64,000 bases of DNA, taken from contig JAFAZX010000032.1 of assembly GCA_019239425.1 (NCBI GenBank), forward strand, positions 62,001 to 126,000, given 5' to 3'. The translations under genes and the position numbers were made by a program. The DNA is from Acidobacteriota bacterium. Its GTDB lineage: Bacteria > Acidobacteriota > Blastocatellia > Pyrinomonadales > Pyrinomonadaceae. Shown here in pieces: positions 46,755 through 55,859 of the stretch. The notes below the pieces were generated by a model. That model searched no databases, was not told the origin of the DNA, and saw only the letters and a program-made list of their open reading frames with translations. How positions within the stretch are numbered: position 1 is the first letter of the stretch; each line of letters starts with the position of its first letter.

Positions 46755-46783
46755 TTGACGCCCCGCCCCCGCGGGCGTATAAG
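46755..46783 (+). promoter_or_regulatory. sigma-70-type promoter for the Cys-rich protein gene
   Basis: TTGACG (46755-46760), exactly 17 bases and TATAAG (46778-46783) form a strong promoter 91 bases before the ATG at 46874. Confidence 0.8.
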
Positions 46784-46873
46784 TCGACTGCCCCCCCGCA
46801 TTGCTCCACGCCTCAAAGCTTCGGTCTTCATGGGCTCCCCCAAGCTCACCAGCCTCGCTAAAGGAGAGTCGTC

Positions 46874-47833
46874 ATGAATGCTCAGGGCTGCCACACAACG
46901 TTTCGCAGGCAGAACCTCGTCCTGCTCCTCCTCCTGTCGTCGCTGGTGCTCGTCGCCGCGGTCGGCTTCACGGTCAGCACCGCGCGCCGGCCGCAAACCG
47001 ACCAAGACGGGTCGGAGGTCAAGGAGAGGAAGTTCGAGAACACCATCCCCGGGCACGTGCCCATCAAGGTGAAGCTCAAGAGTGAGAAGTCGTTTAAGGA
47101 TTTGCAGAACAAAGGCTGGGCGCGCGAGTTAGAGTTGGAGGTGAAGAACACGGGCAGTAAGCCGATTCACTACCTGTACGTGATTCTCGACATGCCCGAC
47201 GTATTGCTCGAAGACGGCGTGCCCTTAAGTTTCCGGGTGAGCTACGGGAGGAGTTGGAACAGTGACGCGAACACTCCTCTGCGGCCCGATGAGCCCCCGA
47301 TACAGCCGGGCGAGAGTGTTACGCTGAAGCTACAGGAGAAAAGATGGAAAGCCTACGAGGCGCGCAGGGACGAGCAGAAGAGAGCGGATGCCAAGCGGGT
47401 TCGGCTTGAGTTACAGATCCTTGATTACGGAGACGGCACCGGGTTTGAATCGATCCAAGGTGTGCCTCTGCTTTACCCGCCTAAAAAGTCTGCGCTGGAG
47501 AAGCCCCCGGCAAAGGGAAGGGCTGATACCTGTAAGCCGTTGCGCAAAACAAGGGCGCCGGACACGGTTGTCAGCCTCCTCAAAACCGACTTCATCGAAG
47601 GACCCGCAAGCCTCGTGCGGGTTAATTTTTTACTGCCGGAAGCCTCGCCGGCCCCGGCCGCCCCGGAGCCCGATCTGTGCGACTGCCAGAACATATCCGA
47701 CTGCTTTTACGGAGTGATTACGTGCCCGTACCAGTGCCCCTGCGACGACTGGTGTCAATTCCAGACACACGTCTCCACCGGGAGTTGCAGCACGGAGGGG
47801 GGGCAGATGCCGGCGAGTCCAACTAGTGCATGA
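46874..47833 (+). CDS. secreted protein, N-terminal part of a probably frameshifted gene
   Basis: This 319-aa frame begins with a signal peptide or anchor (about residues 14-38, [18 protein letters not shown]). A beta-rich domain follows (about 60-200) with [31 protein letters not shown] and [14 protein letters not shown] cysteine-rich end (about 275-310) closes it. Shortly before its stop a run of seven G (47797-47803) occurs. Reading one base fewer there joins this frame to the next with continuing Cys-rich sequence ([19 protein letters not shown]). AAAGGAG lies about 8 bases before the ATG. Confidence 0.75.
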   Translation: MNAQGCHTTFRRQNLVLLLLLSSLVLVAAVGFTVSTARRPQTDQDGSEVKERKFENTIPGHVPIKVKLKSEKSFKDLQNKGWARELELEVKNTGSKPIHYLYVILDMPDVLLEDGVPLSFRVSYGRSWNSDANTPLRPDEPPIQPGESVTLKLQEKRWKAYEARRDEQKRADAKRVRLELQILDYGDGTGFESIQGVPLLYPPKKSALEKPPAKGRADTCKPLRKTRAPDTVVSLLKTDFIEGPASLVRVNFLLPEASPAPAAPEPDLCDCQNISDCFYGVITCPYQCPCDDWCQFQTHVSTGSCSTEGGQMPASPTSA

Positions 47834-48917
47834 AGACTGTGCGACGGCGACCAACGGGATACAGACGTGCTCGTACGACAAGATACTCGGCCCGTGCGCC
47901 ATCGGGGAGCCGGAGCCGACGCCGATCCCCGAGGAGACGCCGACGCCCACGCCGACGCCCACGCCCTCTTCGACGCCCCAGCCGTGTCCGCCGCAGCCGC
48001 AATCCTGCTGCGTGCCGGTAATCAAAACCTGGCCCGGCACCAACATGGAATACTGCGATTGGGATTGCGGGCCGTGCGGGACGGGGACGCCGCTGCCTGG
48101 CAACTGCTTCGTCGCCCAGAGCCCGTTCGACTGCGGCGATAACTACGAGTACTCGCTGGACTACGGCGGCCAGTGCTGCCCCATCACCTGCGTCAGGCCG
48201 GGGGGTAGCTGCCGCGCGGGCGAGGAGTGTTGCCCCGGCTCGCGGTGCTACAACGGACTTACCTGCCAGGGCACCGAATGCAACCAACCCTGTGGCGTGG
48301 TCAACACCACCTGCAACTGCCCCGACTACCAGGAGTGCGGCACCGACTACGTGTGCCACGACGCCACCCCGATCTTAATAGACGTGAGCGGCGACGGGTT
48401 CGCGCTGACGGACGGGGCCGGCGGCGTCAGGTTCGACTTCAACGGCGACGGCGTGACCCACCGCCTCGCGGCCTGGCCCGCGGCGAACTCGGACGACGCC
48501 TGGCTCGCCCTCGACCGCAACGGCAACGGCCGCGTAGACAGCGGGGTGGAGTTGTTCGGCAACTTCACCCCGCAGCCCGAGCCACCGCCGGGCGGGGAGA
48601 AGAACGGCTTCCTCGCACTGGCCGAGTACGATAAGGCCGCGAAGGGCGGGAACGCCGACGGCGTGATCGACGCCCGCGACGCGGTCTTCCGGTCGCTGCG
48701 GCTGTGGCAGGACACCAATCACAACGGCGTGTCCGAGCCTGCGGAGTTGCACACGCTGCCTTCACTCGACGTGGTTCGCATCCACCTCGACTACAAGGAG
48801 TCGAAGCGGACGGACGGGTTCGGCAACCGCTTCCGCTACCGCGCGAAGGTGGACGACGCGAAGGGGGCGAAGGTGAATCGGTGGGCCTGGGACGTGTACC
48901 TCGTCGCGGGGCCGTAG
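47826..48917 (+). CDS. Cys-rich protein with EF-hand-like Asp/Gly motifs, C-terminal part of the same gene
   Basis: This 363-aa frame has no signal peptide. It starts at GTG in an overlap of 8 bases with the previous frame and has no ribosome site, so it is best read as the continuation of that gene. It has a disordered Pro/Thr hinge ([13 protein letters not shown]), a Cys-rich block of about 120 residues, and a C-terminal domain with calcium-loop-like repeats: [31 protein letters not shown] and [12 protein letters not shown]. The product would be secreted. Function is unknown. Confidence 0.72.
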   Translation: MHEDCATATNGIQTCSYDKILGPCAIGEPEPTPIPEETPTPTPTPTPSSTPQPCPPQPQSCCVPVIKTWPGTNMEYCDWDCGPCGTGTPLPGNCFVAQSPFDCGDNYEYSLDYGGQCCPITCVRPGGSCRAGEECCPGSRCYNGLTCQGTECNQPCGVVNTTCNCPDYQECGTDYVCHDATPILIDVSGDGFALTDGAGGVRFDFNGDGVTHRLAAWPAANSDDAWLALDRNGNGRVDSGVELFGNFTPQPEPPPGGEKNGFLALAEYDKAAKGGNADGVIDARDAVFRSLRLWQDTNHNGVSEPAELHTLPSLDVVRIHLDYKESKRTDGFGNRFRYRAKVDDAKGAKVNRWAWDVYLVAGP

Positions 48918-48934
48918 ATTAATTCAACGGCCGT

Positions 48935-48985
48935 AGACGGAGGCGCCCGGCGGCAACCAAAGTCCGCCGGGCGCCTCCGTCTTTG
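48935..48985. terminator. perfect 19-bp stem terminator between convergent genes
   Basis: Bases 48935-48953 and 48964-48982 are exact reverse complements around a 10-base loop, followed by a short T tract. Confidence 0.8.
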
Positions 48986-48992
48986 AAGTCGT

Positions 48993-50111
48993 CTACCGCC
49001 GGCCGCCGAAGACGAGGGCGAGGAGGATGACGGCGAAGAGGATGGCGAGGACGAGGAGGGCGATCTTCCAGAAGCTGTAGGGGCGCTCGCCCTGCACCTC
49101 GCCGGTGCGGCCGTTGACGACGATCTGGTAGACCTTGTCCTGGAACCGGTACGCGCCGACGTAGACTGGCAGCAGCAGGTGCTTGAAGGTGACGGCCGAG
49201 TAGTTGGTGCTGATGTTCGAGACGCGCTGCTCGTCGCCGCCGATGTCCCGGCGCACGTCCCCCTCGATGACGGGCGCCGCCGCCTGCTTAGCCAGCTCGA
49301 AGCCCTCGGCCAGGCTCACCTGGTAGCGCTGCGCCTTGTAGCCCGAGAGGTAGGCGGGGTCGTACGCGGTCAGCCGCTGCAAGTCCCAGGGTTCGAGCGC
49401 CGTGAGCCTCTGCGGCGGCAGTGACTTCGTGGCGGGGACGAGGATGTCGTCGAACCAGCGCTCGACCGAGCCCGAGGCCGGGTACCAGCGCGTGTGCTGC
49501 ACCTGCCGCGTGCGCCGCACCTCGTTCCCCTGCGCGTCGCGCTCGGTGTACTGCTCGGTCGTGTAGTAGTGCTCGCCGCGCTGGCCCTCGTAGCGGCTCG
49601 CGGTGTAGGCGTCGTAAGTCCAGAAGGGGATGTAGACGCCGCCGAGCTCGTCCGGCGAGGCGAACTTCTTCAGGGCGTTCGGCGCGAACCAGCGCGAGGC
49701 GATCCACTTCCCCAGGGAGCCCGCGGCCCCCTCCTTCGTCACGCTGAAGGGGAGGACGCCTTCGGGCGCAAGGACGGGGTCGGCCGAGCGCGGCTGCGCG
49801 ACGAGCGGGCTGCCGCAGAAGTCGCACTCGCCGGCCACCATCGGCGGCGTGAAGGTGACGGTGGCGCCGCACGTCTGGCAGGCGACTTCGAGCGCGCCCT
49901 CGGCGAGCGTACCCAACTGGTCGGGGTGCGCCTGCAGGTACTGTTCGTAGGAGCGCTCTTCGACCGAGGCGCCCGTCGGCTCGATGCGCTCCTGCCGCCC
50001 GCAGTACGGGCAGGTCAGGTTCCCGCCCTCTGGCGCGAACTGCAAATCGGCCCCGCACCCGGGGCAGCGGAAGCGGTGGACTTTCGGTTGGGGGGCTGTC
50101 TGCTGTTGCAT
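48993..50111 (-). CDS. zinc-ribbon membrane protein
   Basis: This 372-aa protein opens with two zinc ribbons: CPGCGADLQF with CPYCGRQ (residues 15-42) and CQTCGATVTF with CDFCGSPL (about 77-98). A large middle domain follows with IPFWTYDAYTASRYEGQRG and VPATKSLPPQRL. One C-terminal membrane helix (about 345-367) ends it. Proteins of this layout are often labelled as helicase-like or primosomal-protein-like, but no helicase motif is present. It is the last gene of the polyamine-linked cluster on this strand. Function is unknown. The ATG at 50111 stands 4 bases after the stop of the 367-aa gene. Confidence 0.82.
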   Translation of the reverse strand: MQQQTAPQPKVHRFRCPGCGADLQFAPEGGNLTCPYCGRQERIEPTGASVEERSYEQYLQAHPDQLGTLAEGALEVACQTCGATVTFTPPMVAGECDFCGSPLVAQPRSADPVLAPEGVLPFSVTKEGAAGSLGKWIASRWFAPNALKKFASPDELGGVYIPFWTYDAYTASRYEGQRGEHYYTTEQYTERDAQGNEVRRTRQVQHTRWYPASGSVERWFDDILVPATKSLPPQRLTALEPWDLQRLTAYDPAYLSGYKAQRYQVSLAEGFELAKQAAAPVIEGDVRRDIGGDEQRVSNISTNYSAVTFKHLLLPVYVGAYRFQDKVYQIVVNGRTGEVQGERPYSFWKIALLVLAILFAVILLALVFGGRR

Positions 50112-50115
50112 GTTC

Positions 50116-51219
50116 CTATTGGTTGATGATTGAGAGTTGCGGATTGGAGCGGCGGCGCCAGACGAAGCCGTCGAGGATGTAGTGCGTCGCCTGCGGGAGC
50201 GCGAGCAGTGGGACGAGGATGAGTTTGAGAGACGCGACGTCCCAGCCCGCGCCGAAGAGCCACGCGCGCTCGTGCCAGACGCCCCTGTCCCAGAGCAGTT
50301 CTTCCGCGTAGGCCAAAACCCACAGCGTCGCGAGGAAGAGGGGCCAGCGCGCGAGCGTCCTGTAGACCTTGCCCGTCTGCGCGGCGCGCGCACGGGCGTA
50401 CCACCAGACGAGCGCCAGGTAAGGCACGCCGTGGAGAAGGACGTTCGTCACCGTGAAGGCGTAGTCGGAGTCGAACGCGACGATGCCGACGTACCAGCAG
50501 ACGGCCGTCGTCAGGACGACCAAGTCCTTCCCCGGATTCCCGAGCCCCTTCAAAACCCACGCGTGCGCCGAGCGCGCCGCGTACGCGCCGAGCGCGAGAC
50601 AGTAGAGCACGAACGCGACCTTCTCGACCCACGCGGGCAGCCCCGCGAAGTCGCCCGGCAAGAACCACCAGAAGCGTCGCGGCAGGTGCGCGTGCCAGTA
50701 CGCCAGAGGGTAGAGGGTCGCCATGTAGACGGCCGCGGCGTCCACGCACCAGCCCGCTCGCCCCCGCTCGCCCGCGCGCGCGCGGTAGAGCGCGACCCAG
50801 CCGTACTGCTGCCTGACGAAATGGAAGACCGCGAGGTACGCGAGCGCGCGCCAGAAGAGCGCCTCCGACTCCGAGTAGAGCGCCACCGACAAGGCGAGCG
50901 CAATCGAAGGCGCCAGCACGTAGAGCGACAGGCGGCGCTTCAACTCCTCCCGGTCGAAGTAGACGCGGAAGGCGGTCGCGTAGACGTGCGCCACGTCAAC
51001 TAAGAGCACCGCGGGCACCCACGCCCAGTCCGGCGAGTCGCCATCCAGCACGCCCGCGCGCGCCCCGACCCACAGCAGCAGCAGGGAGGCGAGAGCGCTC
51101 CCGCCGAACACGCACACGTCCGCGCGCGGCGAGAAGAGCCACCACGAATCTCTTCTCACGGCCGGCGTGCCTTCGGCGACCGTGACGACTTCGACGCTGT
51201 CGATGGGTTCGGCGGACAT
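50116..51219 (-). CDS. polytopic membrane protein of unknown function
   Basis: This 367-aa protein has about nine or ten predicted membrane helices. Conserved-looking polar positions inside the membrane are VDVAHVYATAFRVYFDREE, FHFVRQQYGWVALYRAR and LLALPQATHYILDGFVWR. The His and Arg residues there suggest a metal- or lipid-modifying enzyme, but I do not recognise the family. It lies between an FAD oxidoreductase and a zinc-ribbon protein, 4 bases from the latter, and is part of the same transcription unit. Confidence 0.8.
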   Translation of the reverse strand: MSAEPIDSVEVVTVAEGTPAVRRDSWWLFSPRADVCVFGGSALASLLLLWVGARAGVLDGDSPDWAWVPAVLLVDVAHVYATAFRVYFDREELKRRLSLYVLAPSIALALSVALYSESEALFWRALAYLAVFHFVRQQYGWVALYRARAGERGRAGWCVDAAAVYMATLYPLAYWHAHLPRRFWWFLPGDFAGLPAWVEKVAFVLYCLALGAYAARSAHAWVLKGLGNPGKDLVVLTTAVCWYVGIVAFDSDYAFTVTNVLLHGVPYLALVWWYARARAAQTGKVYRTLARWPLFLATLWVLAYAEELLWDRGVWHERAWLFGAGWDVASLKLILVPLLALPQATHYILDGFVWRRRSNPQLSIINQ

Positions 51220-51306
51220 ACAGGCGCGCGGCGCGGCCGAGTTTATACCGTGCCCGCCCCGCCCGGAAGAGAATTTTTCAAAACGGCCTGTTCGCCGCGG
51301 CGCGGC

Positions 51307-52959
51307 TCAACTCCTCAGGCTCTCGGACTTGAGGCCGCGCGCGCCGAGGACTTCCTCGGCGGCGCGGAGGCCGTGGTCGAAGGCCTCTTCGAAGAGTGCG
51401 ACGCCGGAGAGGTCTGTGTGTGCGAAGTGGACGGGGCCGAAGGGCTTCTGCGCACGCGCGCGCGCGCCGCCCCACTGGAAGCCGACGCGCGGGCGAATCA
51501 TGGCGTGGCCCCAGCGCATAACGTCGAGGCGGTCGGTGAGCGCGCGGATGTCGCGGTGCGCGCGCTGTAAGTCAGAGAGCGCGACCTCGGCCCACTCTTC
51601 GCGGCCGGCGGAGAGGAGGCGCGCGCGCGCCTCGCGCGGGTTCGGCTCGGTGAGCGGGTAGTAGTAGGTGAGGACGGTCGGGCCGCGCTCCAAACCTCGC
51701 TGGTGCGTGGCCGTGACGTAGCCGAGCGAAGGACTCTCGTAGAGCACGTTGTCCCAGGCCGCCGGGAAGCCCAGCCCCGCGCGCGGCCGCTCGGAGAGGA
51801 AAAGGTTCGCGACCATCCACGCGCCGTACTCGAACTCCGCGACGTGCGGCGGGCAAAAGCCTTCGCGGTAAGACTTCAGGAGGTACTTCGTCAGGAACTG
51901 CGGCGCCGCGAAGACCACGTGCCCGGCCCGAAAGCCTAAAGCATCTCGCCCGTCACGCCCGACCGCGACGACCTCGACGCCGTTCGAGCTTTCGGACGCA
52001 CGCACGTCCGCGACGGCTAACCCGAGGCGGACGTGCGCGCGCGCCTTCTCATAAAGATGTCTGACGAGGCGGCCGTTGCCCTCGGGCCAGGTGATGAGCG
52101 GCTGCGACTCCGCGCCCGGCCCCTTCATCCGCGAGGCGAAGTAGAAGAGGCCGGCCCACGCGCTCGCCTGCTCGACACTCAGCCCGTAGTCGTCGCGGCA
52201 CCCGTAATCGACGAGCCAGCGCAGGCGCTCCGAGCTGAAGCCGCGCGCGCGCATCCACTCGCCCATCGAGACGCGGTCGAGCGCCGTGACCTCCGCGTCG
52301 TCCGAGCAGTGCGAGACAGGGATGGCGAACGCGCGCCGCCCCTGCTTGTCGCGCCAGGCGGCCCAGGCGTCGACCTCCGCGTTGAAGAGCTGGAGCTGCC
52401 GCGCGTCCTCCACGCTCGCCCCCGCGTGGAGGTAGAGTCCTTCGTACCAGCGGCCGCGGTAGTAGACGCGCTCTTCGGGGTCGCGGCAGAGGAACTGTTC
52501 GCCGACGATTGGCTGCCCTTCGGCGTCCGCCCCTTCGAGCACGCCCAGCTCTCCGAGCAGCGCGACGAGCGCGCGGTTCTCCTTCTGCGGCGCGGGGACA
52601 TAGTGCGCGCCCCAAGGGTACGGCACGACGCCGTGCGCTTCGCCCGAACGCGCCGTCCCGCCCGGCGCCGCTTCGAGTTCGAGCAGCACGAACTCTTCGA
52701 AGCCCGCGCGCAGGAATCTCCACGCCGCCGCCAGCCCCGCCACGCCGCCCCCGACGATGACGACCCCCGCGCGCTCCCAACTCTCCGGCTCCGGCCTCAG
52801 CCCGTCGCGGATGAGGTGACCGAGACGGTCGGACGCGCCGACTATCTCCCCCTCCGGCAGGGGCGGCGCGGCCTCCCTCCTCCCGCACGCCGCCAGCGCG
52901 AACGGCGCGCCGAGGAAGGCCGCCAGCAGTTCCCTTCTCGTGAGACCCCGCCCGTTCAT
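51307..52959 (-). CDS. exported FAD-dependent oxidoreductase (amine-oxidase-like)
   Basis: This 550-aa flavoprotein has a twin-arginine leader with a lipobox-like end (LTRRELLAAFLGAPFALAAC). A Rossmann FAD motif VVIVGGGVAGLAAAWRFLRAG begins near residue 65 and is followed by LLELEAAPGGTARSG. The rest resembles flavin amine oxidases and phytoene-desaturase-like enzymes, with HVVFAAPQFLTKYLL and a closing GVALFEEAFDHGLRAAEEV. Beside a spermidine synthase it may oxidise a polyamine or a modified lipid, but this is inference. The ATG at 52959 is preferred over an upstream GTG that lies in a family D repeat. Confidence 0.87.
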   Translation of the reverse strand: MNGRGLTRRELLAAFLGAPFALAACGRREAAPPLPEGEIVGASDRLGHLIRDGLRPEPESWERAGVVIVGGGVAGLAAAWRFLRAGFEEFVLLELEAAPGGTARSGEAHGVVPYPWGAHYVPAPQKENRALVALLGELGVLEGADAEGQPIVGEQFLCRDPEERVYYRGRWYEGLYLHAGASVEDARQLQLFNAEVDAWAAWRDKQGRRAFAIPVSHCSDDAEVTALDRVSMGEWMRARGFSSERLRWLVDYGCRDDYGLSVEQASAWAGLFYFASRMKGPGAESQPLITWPEGNGRLVRHLYEKARAHVRLGLAVADVRASESSNGVEVVAVGRDGRDALGFRAGHVVFAAPQFLTKYLLKSYREGFCPPHVAEFEYGAWMVANLFLSERPRAGLGFPAAWDNVLYESPSLGYVTATHQRGLERGPTVLTYYYPLTEPNPREARARLLSAGREEWAEVALSDLQRAHRDIRALTDRLDVMRWGHAMIRPRVGFQWGGARARAQKPFGPVHFAHTDLSGVALFEEAFDHGLRAAEEVLGARGLKSESLRS

Positions 52960-52985
52960 ATAACTTGAGAGTTGAGTATGGGAGT

Positions 52986-53061
52986 TTTCACCACAGAGAC
53001 ACGGAGACACAGCTCGAAGCGATATCTCTTCAAAGCTGTGCCTCTGCGTCTCTGTGGTGAA
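52986..53061. repeat. family D inverted repeat
   Basis: Octad arms (about 52986-53014 and 53034-53061) enclose a loop of about 20 bases between the oxidoreductase and spermidine synthase genes. Confidence 0.88.
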
Positions 53062-53076
53062 CTGCTCATGACCTGT

Positions 53077-54594
53077 CTACTCGTAGCGGCGCCACTCGGC
53101 CTCGTAGTAGCGGACGAGCGATTGGTTGTCGAGGCGGTTGACCTCGACGGGCACCGGCCCGAGGTCGGCCGAGAGCATGAACATCGCGGGGAGTGACGTG
53201 TCGTCTAAAAACCTGAGCGCGACCTGCGGCGCGTGCGCGGGGACGTCGAACGGCCGGCGGCGCGCGAGCGCGAAGCCCCAGACGCCGAAGGAGGGGACGG
53301 CCGTGTAATAAGGTCGAACTTGAAAGCCCGCGGCTTCGAGCGTGCGGACGATGCACCAGTAGGAGTTGCGCGCGAAGAGCGGCGACGTGGACTGGACGCT
53401 GACGGCCGCGTCCGGCGCGAGGCGCTGTTTGAGCAGGCGGTAGAAGCGCGTCGTGTAGAGCTTGCCGAGCGCGAAGCTGTTCGGGTCTGGGAAGTCGACG
53501 ACGGCCGCGTCGAAGGGCGGCTCGTCGCGTTCGAGCCAGATCATCGCGTCCTTGTTGACGACGCGCACGCGCGGGTCTTCGAAGGAGTTCTCGTTCAGGC
53601 GCGCGAGCGGCGGGAAGCGCCGCGAGAGCTGCGTCATGTCCGGGTCGAGGTCTACGAGCACGATCTGCTCGACGGTCGGGTACTTCAGAAGCTCGCGGAG
53701 CGCCAGCCCGTCACCGCCGCCGAGCACGAGCACCCTTCTCACCACGCGGCCGCCTTCGGCGGCGAGCGCCATCGCGGGGTGGACGAGCGCCTCGTGGTAG
53801 CGGTACTCGTCGGCCGAGGAGAATTGCAGGTTGCCGTTCAGGAAGAGCTGGAAGCCCGCGCGGTTGCGCGTGACGACGATGCGCTGGTAGGGCGTCGTCT
53901 TCGTGTAGACGATGTCGTCGGCGAACATCGCGTCCTCGGCGAGCGAGGTCAGCGCGTCGGCCTTGATGAAGGCGACGGCGAGGAGCGCCAGCACCACGGC
54001 CCCTTGCGCCCGCAGGCGCGTCACGCCGCCGCCGATGATGGGCCGCATCAGCCAGGTCGCCCACAGCCCGACGCCCGCGTTGAGGAAGCCGAAGAGGAGC
54101 GAAGTGCGCACGAGCCCCAGCTTCGGCACGAGGAAGATCGGGAAGAGCAGGGACGCGATGAGCGCGCCCGCGTAGTCGAAGGCGAGCACGCGCGCGACCA
54201 GCTCCTTGAAGTCGAGGTGGTCTTTCAGAATCCGCATCAGCAGCGGAATCTCCAGGCCGACCAGCACGCCGATGAGGAAGACGACGCCGTAGAGCACGAC
54301 GTGGAAGTAGCTCAGGTGCGCGAACGACAGGAACAGCAGCGGCGCCGAGGCCCCGCCCAGGACGGCCACGGCCAGCTCCACGTCCACGAACCGCCGCGCC
54401 AGCTCCTTTTCAATAAACCGCGAGAGCCACGAGCCGACCCCGAGCGCCGACAGGTAGATGCCGATGATGAGGGAGAACTGCGTCACCGAGTCGCCCAAAA
54501 CGTACGACGCCAGCGTCCCCGCCAGCAGCTCGTACACGAGCCCGCACGTCGCGATGACCAGGACGTTGAGGAATAGGATGGGCGTGCGATTCAT
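53077..54594 (-). CDS. speE: membrane-fused spermidine synthase (polyamine aminopropyltransferase)
   Basis: This 505-aa protein has six or seven N-terminal membrane helices (about residues 5-215), followed by a spermidine synthase domain (about 235-470). That domain shows [23 protein letters not shown], the nucleotide loop [24 protein letters not shown] and the catalytic region [11 protein letters not shown]. The canonical reaction transfers aminopropyl from decarboxylated S-adenosylmethionine to putrescine. Its partner speD lies in the same cluster. The membrane fusion suggests a substrate at or in the membrane. Confidence 0.9.
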   Translation of the reverse strand: MNRTPILFLNVLVIATCGLVYELLAGTLASYVLGDSVTQFSLIIGIYLSALGVGSWLSRFIEKELARRFVDVELAVAVLGGASAPLLFLSFAHLSYFHVVLYGVVFLIGVLVGLEIPLLMRILKDHLDFKELVARVLAFDYAGALIASLLFPIFLVPKLGLVRTSLLFGFLNAGVGLWATWLMRPIIGGGVTRLRAQGAVVLALLAVAFIKADALTSLAEDAMFADDIVYTKTTPYQRIVVTRNRAGFQLFLNGNLQFSSADEYRYHEALVHPAMALAAEGGRVVRRVLVLGGGDGLALRELLKYPTVEQIVLVDLDPDMTQLSRRFPPLARLNENSFEDPRVRVVNKDAMIWLERDEPPFDAAVVDFPDPNSFALGKLYTTRFYRLLKQRLAPDAAVSVQSTSPLFARNSYWCIVRTLEAAGFQVRPYYTAVPSFGVWGFALARRRPFDVPAHAPQVALRFLDDTSLPAMFMLSADLGPVPVEVNRLDNQSLVRYYEAEWRRYE

Positions 54595-54598
54595 GGCT

Positions 54599-54721
54599 CA
54601 GTAGGCAGTAGGCAGATGGCAGTGCGCCCCGCGTTGCGGGAGTTGAAAAGTTAAATCAGAGTTTCAGACACATCAGACACAGCGGCTTTCAACTGCCTAC
54701 TGCCGTCTGCCTACTGCCTAC
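54599..54721. repeat. family A inverted repeat
   Basis: Arms of 24 bases (54599-54622 and 54698-54721) match with one mismatch. The loop has GTGCGCCCCGCGTTGCG, the complement form of the motif shared by four family A copies. Confidence 0.88.
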
Positions 54722-54727
54722 TCCCCT

Positions 54728-54985
54728 TCACCCCTGAATCGCCGCGGCGATGATGAGGGAGATGCCGATGATGACGGCGCCAATGACGACGGCGAGCGCG
54801 ACGTTCTGATCCTCCTCGATCTCCTTGCGGATGGAGAAGGGCGTGGCCTTCAGGATGATGAAGTAGGCGATGCCGAAGACGAGCAGGCCGAAGGCGGTGA
54901 AGATGGCGGTGGTGACGAGCACGGGCGCCAGCTCCTCGAACTTCACCACCAGGCCGAGGGCCGGCGTGGACAGGTTGAGCATCAT
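54728..54985 (-). CDS. DUF350 membrane protein
   Basis: This 85-aa protein has two predicted membrane helices (about residues 22-43 and 62-83), with FTAFGLLVFGIAYFIILK and VALAVVIGAVIIGISLIIAAAI. It is a single DUF350 unit (YjfL-like); many family members have two or more units. DUF350 genes often stand beside speD-like, DUF4178 and spermidine-synthase-like genes, as here. Two ATG codons in tandem (54985 and 54982) follow GGAGGAAA, and the second has the better spacing. The start overlaps the stop of the 60-aa gene. Confidence 0.88.
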   Translation of the reverse strand: MMLNLSTPALGLVVKFEELAPVLVTTAIFTAFGLLVFGIAYFIILKATPFSIRKEIEEDQNVALAVVIGAVIIGISLIIAAAIQG

Positions 54986-55164
54986 TTTCCTCCGTGGTAG
55001 CCGGAATGCCAGAAGTGGAAAGAGCGGTAGCCGCCCGGCGAGTTGCGCACGTCGGCCGGGACGAACTGCCGGGGCGAGGTCGAAAGCTCCCACCCGCTCC
55101 ACGCCGCGAAGACGTAGAGCAGGAGCAGGCCGCCACCGATGAGAAGGTAGAGTTTGCTGAGCAT
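54982..55164 (-). CDS. 60-aa single-pass membrane protein
   Basis: This small protein has one N-terminal membrane helix (about residues 5-25, LYLLIGGGLLLLYVFAAWSG). A periplasmic tail of about 35 residues follows, rich in Ser, Pro, Gly and aromatic residues (YRSFHFWHSGYHGGK). The stop TGA overlaps the DUF350 start (ATGATG), so translation is coupled. The frame extends upstream into a family C repeat, but the ATG at 55164 is the natural start. I know no named family. Similar small genes are expected beside DUF350. Confidence 0.75.
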   Translation of the reverse strand: MLSKLYLLIGGGLLLLYVFAAWSGWELSTSPRQFVPADVRNSPGGYRSFHFWHSGYHGGK

Positions 55165-55168
55165 GTCT

Positions 55169-55312
55169 GTTTGGGTTTTGGGTGCTGGGTTCCAGGTGCT
55201 GGGTTTGGGTTTTGGGTGCTGGGTTCTGGTTAGAACTAAGTTTTTAACCAACACCTAACACCCAACACCCGGCCCCTTCTAACCAGCACCTCGAACCCAG
55301 CACCCAGCACCT
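55169..55312. repeat. family C inverted repeat
   Basis: GGTGCTGGGTT heptads with interruptions (55169-55228) face CCCAGCACC units (about 55246-55312). It is the longest family C copy in the window and lies inside the polyamine cluster. Confidence 0.82.
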
Positions 55313-55859
55313 ATTTCCTCCTCGCCGGCTTCAGCTCGCGGAGCACGCCCTTCCTGTAGACCCAGGTGGTCGGGGGCGGGCGGCGGAAGCCCGGCTCGCG
55401 CTCCTGCCAGAGCTGGTAGAAGCCGGGGAAGCGAATCTGCAGCTCCGCCTCGGGCAGTTGTTTGAGCGTGATGTCGGGCGAGTCGGAGCAGTCGCCGAAC
55501 TCTTCGCTCACGTCTACACGCTCGGCCGAGACGACGCGGACGACGCGGAACTGCGCGGGGCAGCCGTTGCCGCCCGAGTTGAAGGAGACGATGGCCACCT
55601 CGCCCTCCGAGAGGTTCGGGAAGAACGCCTCGAAGTGGACGAAGGACGAGCCCTCCGTTTCGAGCACGGCCTTCCTCCCCAAACGCAGCTCCCACTTGAA
55701 GTCCGACTCGTCGCCGACGCGGTGGATGCCGAGCACGCCCGCCTTCGTCGTCAGAGTCTCGCCGTCGCCGCCGCCCGCCTGCGCGCGCGCGTGTGCGTTC
55801 AGGAGGAGCAGCAGCGCGGCCGCCGCCGCGAGCATGGCCGTACGTCTTCTGTTAGTCAT
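55311..55859 (-). CDS. secreted protein of unknown function
   Basis: This 182-aa protein has a signal peptide (MTNRRRTAMLAAAAALLLLL, cleaved near residue 26). A single small domain follows with GVLGIHRVGDESDFKWELRLGRKAVLETEG and two pairs of cysteines (NGCPAQ and FGDCSDS) that may form a disulfide. It is translationally coupled to the DUF4178 gene by an 8-base overlap. An alternative GTG start lies one codon earlier. I do not recognise the family. Confidence 0.78.
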   Translation of the reverse strand: MTNRRRTAMLAAAAALLLLLNAHARAQAGGGDGETLTTKAGVLGIHRVGDESDFKWELRLGRKAVLETEGSSFVHFEAFFPNLSEGEVAIVSFNSGGNGCPAQFRVVRVVSAERVDVSEEFGDCSDSPDITLKQLPEAELQIRFPGFYQLWQEREPGFRRPPPTTWVYRKGVLRELKPARRK

